Of a stretch of 42,427 nt of DNA, positions 42,336 through 42,427 are shown in pieces. The notes under the pieces are model-generated. The model did not search any database. It saw only the letters and a program-made list of their open reading frames with translations, and was not told the DNA's origin. The DNA is from Sulfurovum sp. UBA1140. GTDB taxonomy: Bacteria; Campylobacterota; Campylobacteria; Campylobacterales; Sulfurovaceae. The DNA lies in contig DCAF01000012.1 in NCBI GenBank assembly GCA_002311915.1, forward strand, positions 21,992-64,418, read 5' to 3'. The position numbers were made by a program, and so were the translations under genes. Every line of letters starts with the position of its first letter. Position 1 is the stretch's first letter.

Positions 42336-42427
42336 ATGAAAAAAATCATAAAAGTGGAGATTGAACGGCAGTATAAAGATTGTCGTGAATTTCATATTAG
42401 TGGGGATTTATTGGTTATCTATTTTAT
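42336..42427 (+). pseudogene. C-terminal remnant of a YafQ/RelE-type toxin (runs off the window)
   Basis: An open frame from ATG 42336 to the window end reads MKKIIKVEIERQ, then YKDCREFHISGDLLVIYF. The latter is the C-terminal signature of YafQ-family mRNA interferases (usually YRDCHxxPDWLLIY-like, with R-E-x-H-I). Normally about 65 residues precede it; here they are replaced by about 12. So it is likely a truncated toxin without antitoxin, but the true end lies outside the window. Confidence 0.55.

Overview
The window is an AT-rich chromosomal segment that most resembles a sulfur-oxidising Campylobacterota (Sulfurovum/Sulfurimonas-like, former Epsilonproteobacteria). The evidence is gene content and style: short overlapping genes, promoters reduced to a TATAAT box after T-rich DNA, a ProB kinase with no C-terminal domain, class II DAHP synthase, CbiK-type cobaltochelatase, a DUF302 protein and a decayed flavocytochrome c sulfide dehydrogenase fragment. 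No tRNA, rRNA, CRISPR array or complete insertion sequence was seen.

Layout. (1) 1-4784: lytic transglycosylase, kdsB (reverse strand), thrC and an FAD-dependent oxidoreductase. (2) 4813-17915: a tightly packed anaerobic-type cobalamin operon, cbiM-cbiK-cbiL-cbiC-[2Fe-2S]-cbiD-cbiET-cbiF-cbiG, then cbiH-cbiA. Between cbiG and cbiH sits a complete restriction-modification block (C5-cytosine methyltransferase, 59-aa protein, TdeIII-like endonuclease, second C5-cytosine methyltransferase). The block has its own promoter and is translationally coupled to cbiH at its downstream end. (3) 17916-21133: a reverse-strand SAM methyltransferase preceded by a strongly structured leader or small RNA, and an ABC-F ATPase. 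(4) 21249-29255: housekeeping genes (Ste24-like M48 protease, prmC, DUF4149, gatA, guaB, TerB-like, DAACS symporter, exported protein). (5) 29300-31595: class II DAHP synthase (reverse) and rplU-rpmA. (6) 31713-40163: a region themed on sugars derived from S-adenosylmethionine: mtnK, mtnA plus a class II aldolase, and an LsrK-type autoinducer-2 kinase operon with a larger class II aldolase and a frameshifted small gene. Remnant genes lie among them. (7) 40231-42427: obg, proB, then remnants of an Rpn/PD-(D/E)XK nuclease and a YafQ-like toxin.

How the genes fit together. The cobalamin genes cover most of the corrin-ring steps from sirohydrochlorin to cobyrinate a,c-diamide, but no CbiJ/CobK reductase is present; an unusual thioredoxin-like ferredoxin lies in the operon. 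In region 6, MtnK and MtnA process methylthioribose (from methylthioadenosine), while LsrK phosphorylates the LuxS product AI-2 (from S-adenosylhomocysteine). Both sugars arise through the same nucleosidase, so this part of the window reads as a salvage region for waste sugars of SAM metabolism, each route ending in a class II aldolase-family enzyme. The most noteworthy items are the R-M block inside the B12 operon with its NIF3/CutA-like small protein, the structured RNA before the SAM methyltransferase, and the LsrK-aldolase operon with its A6 frameshift site.
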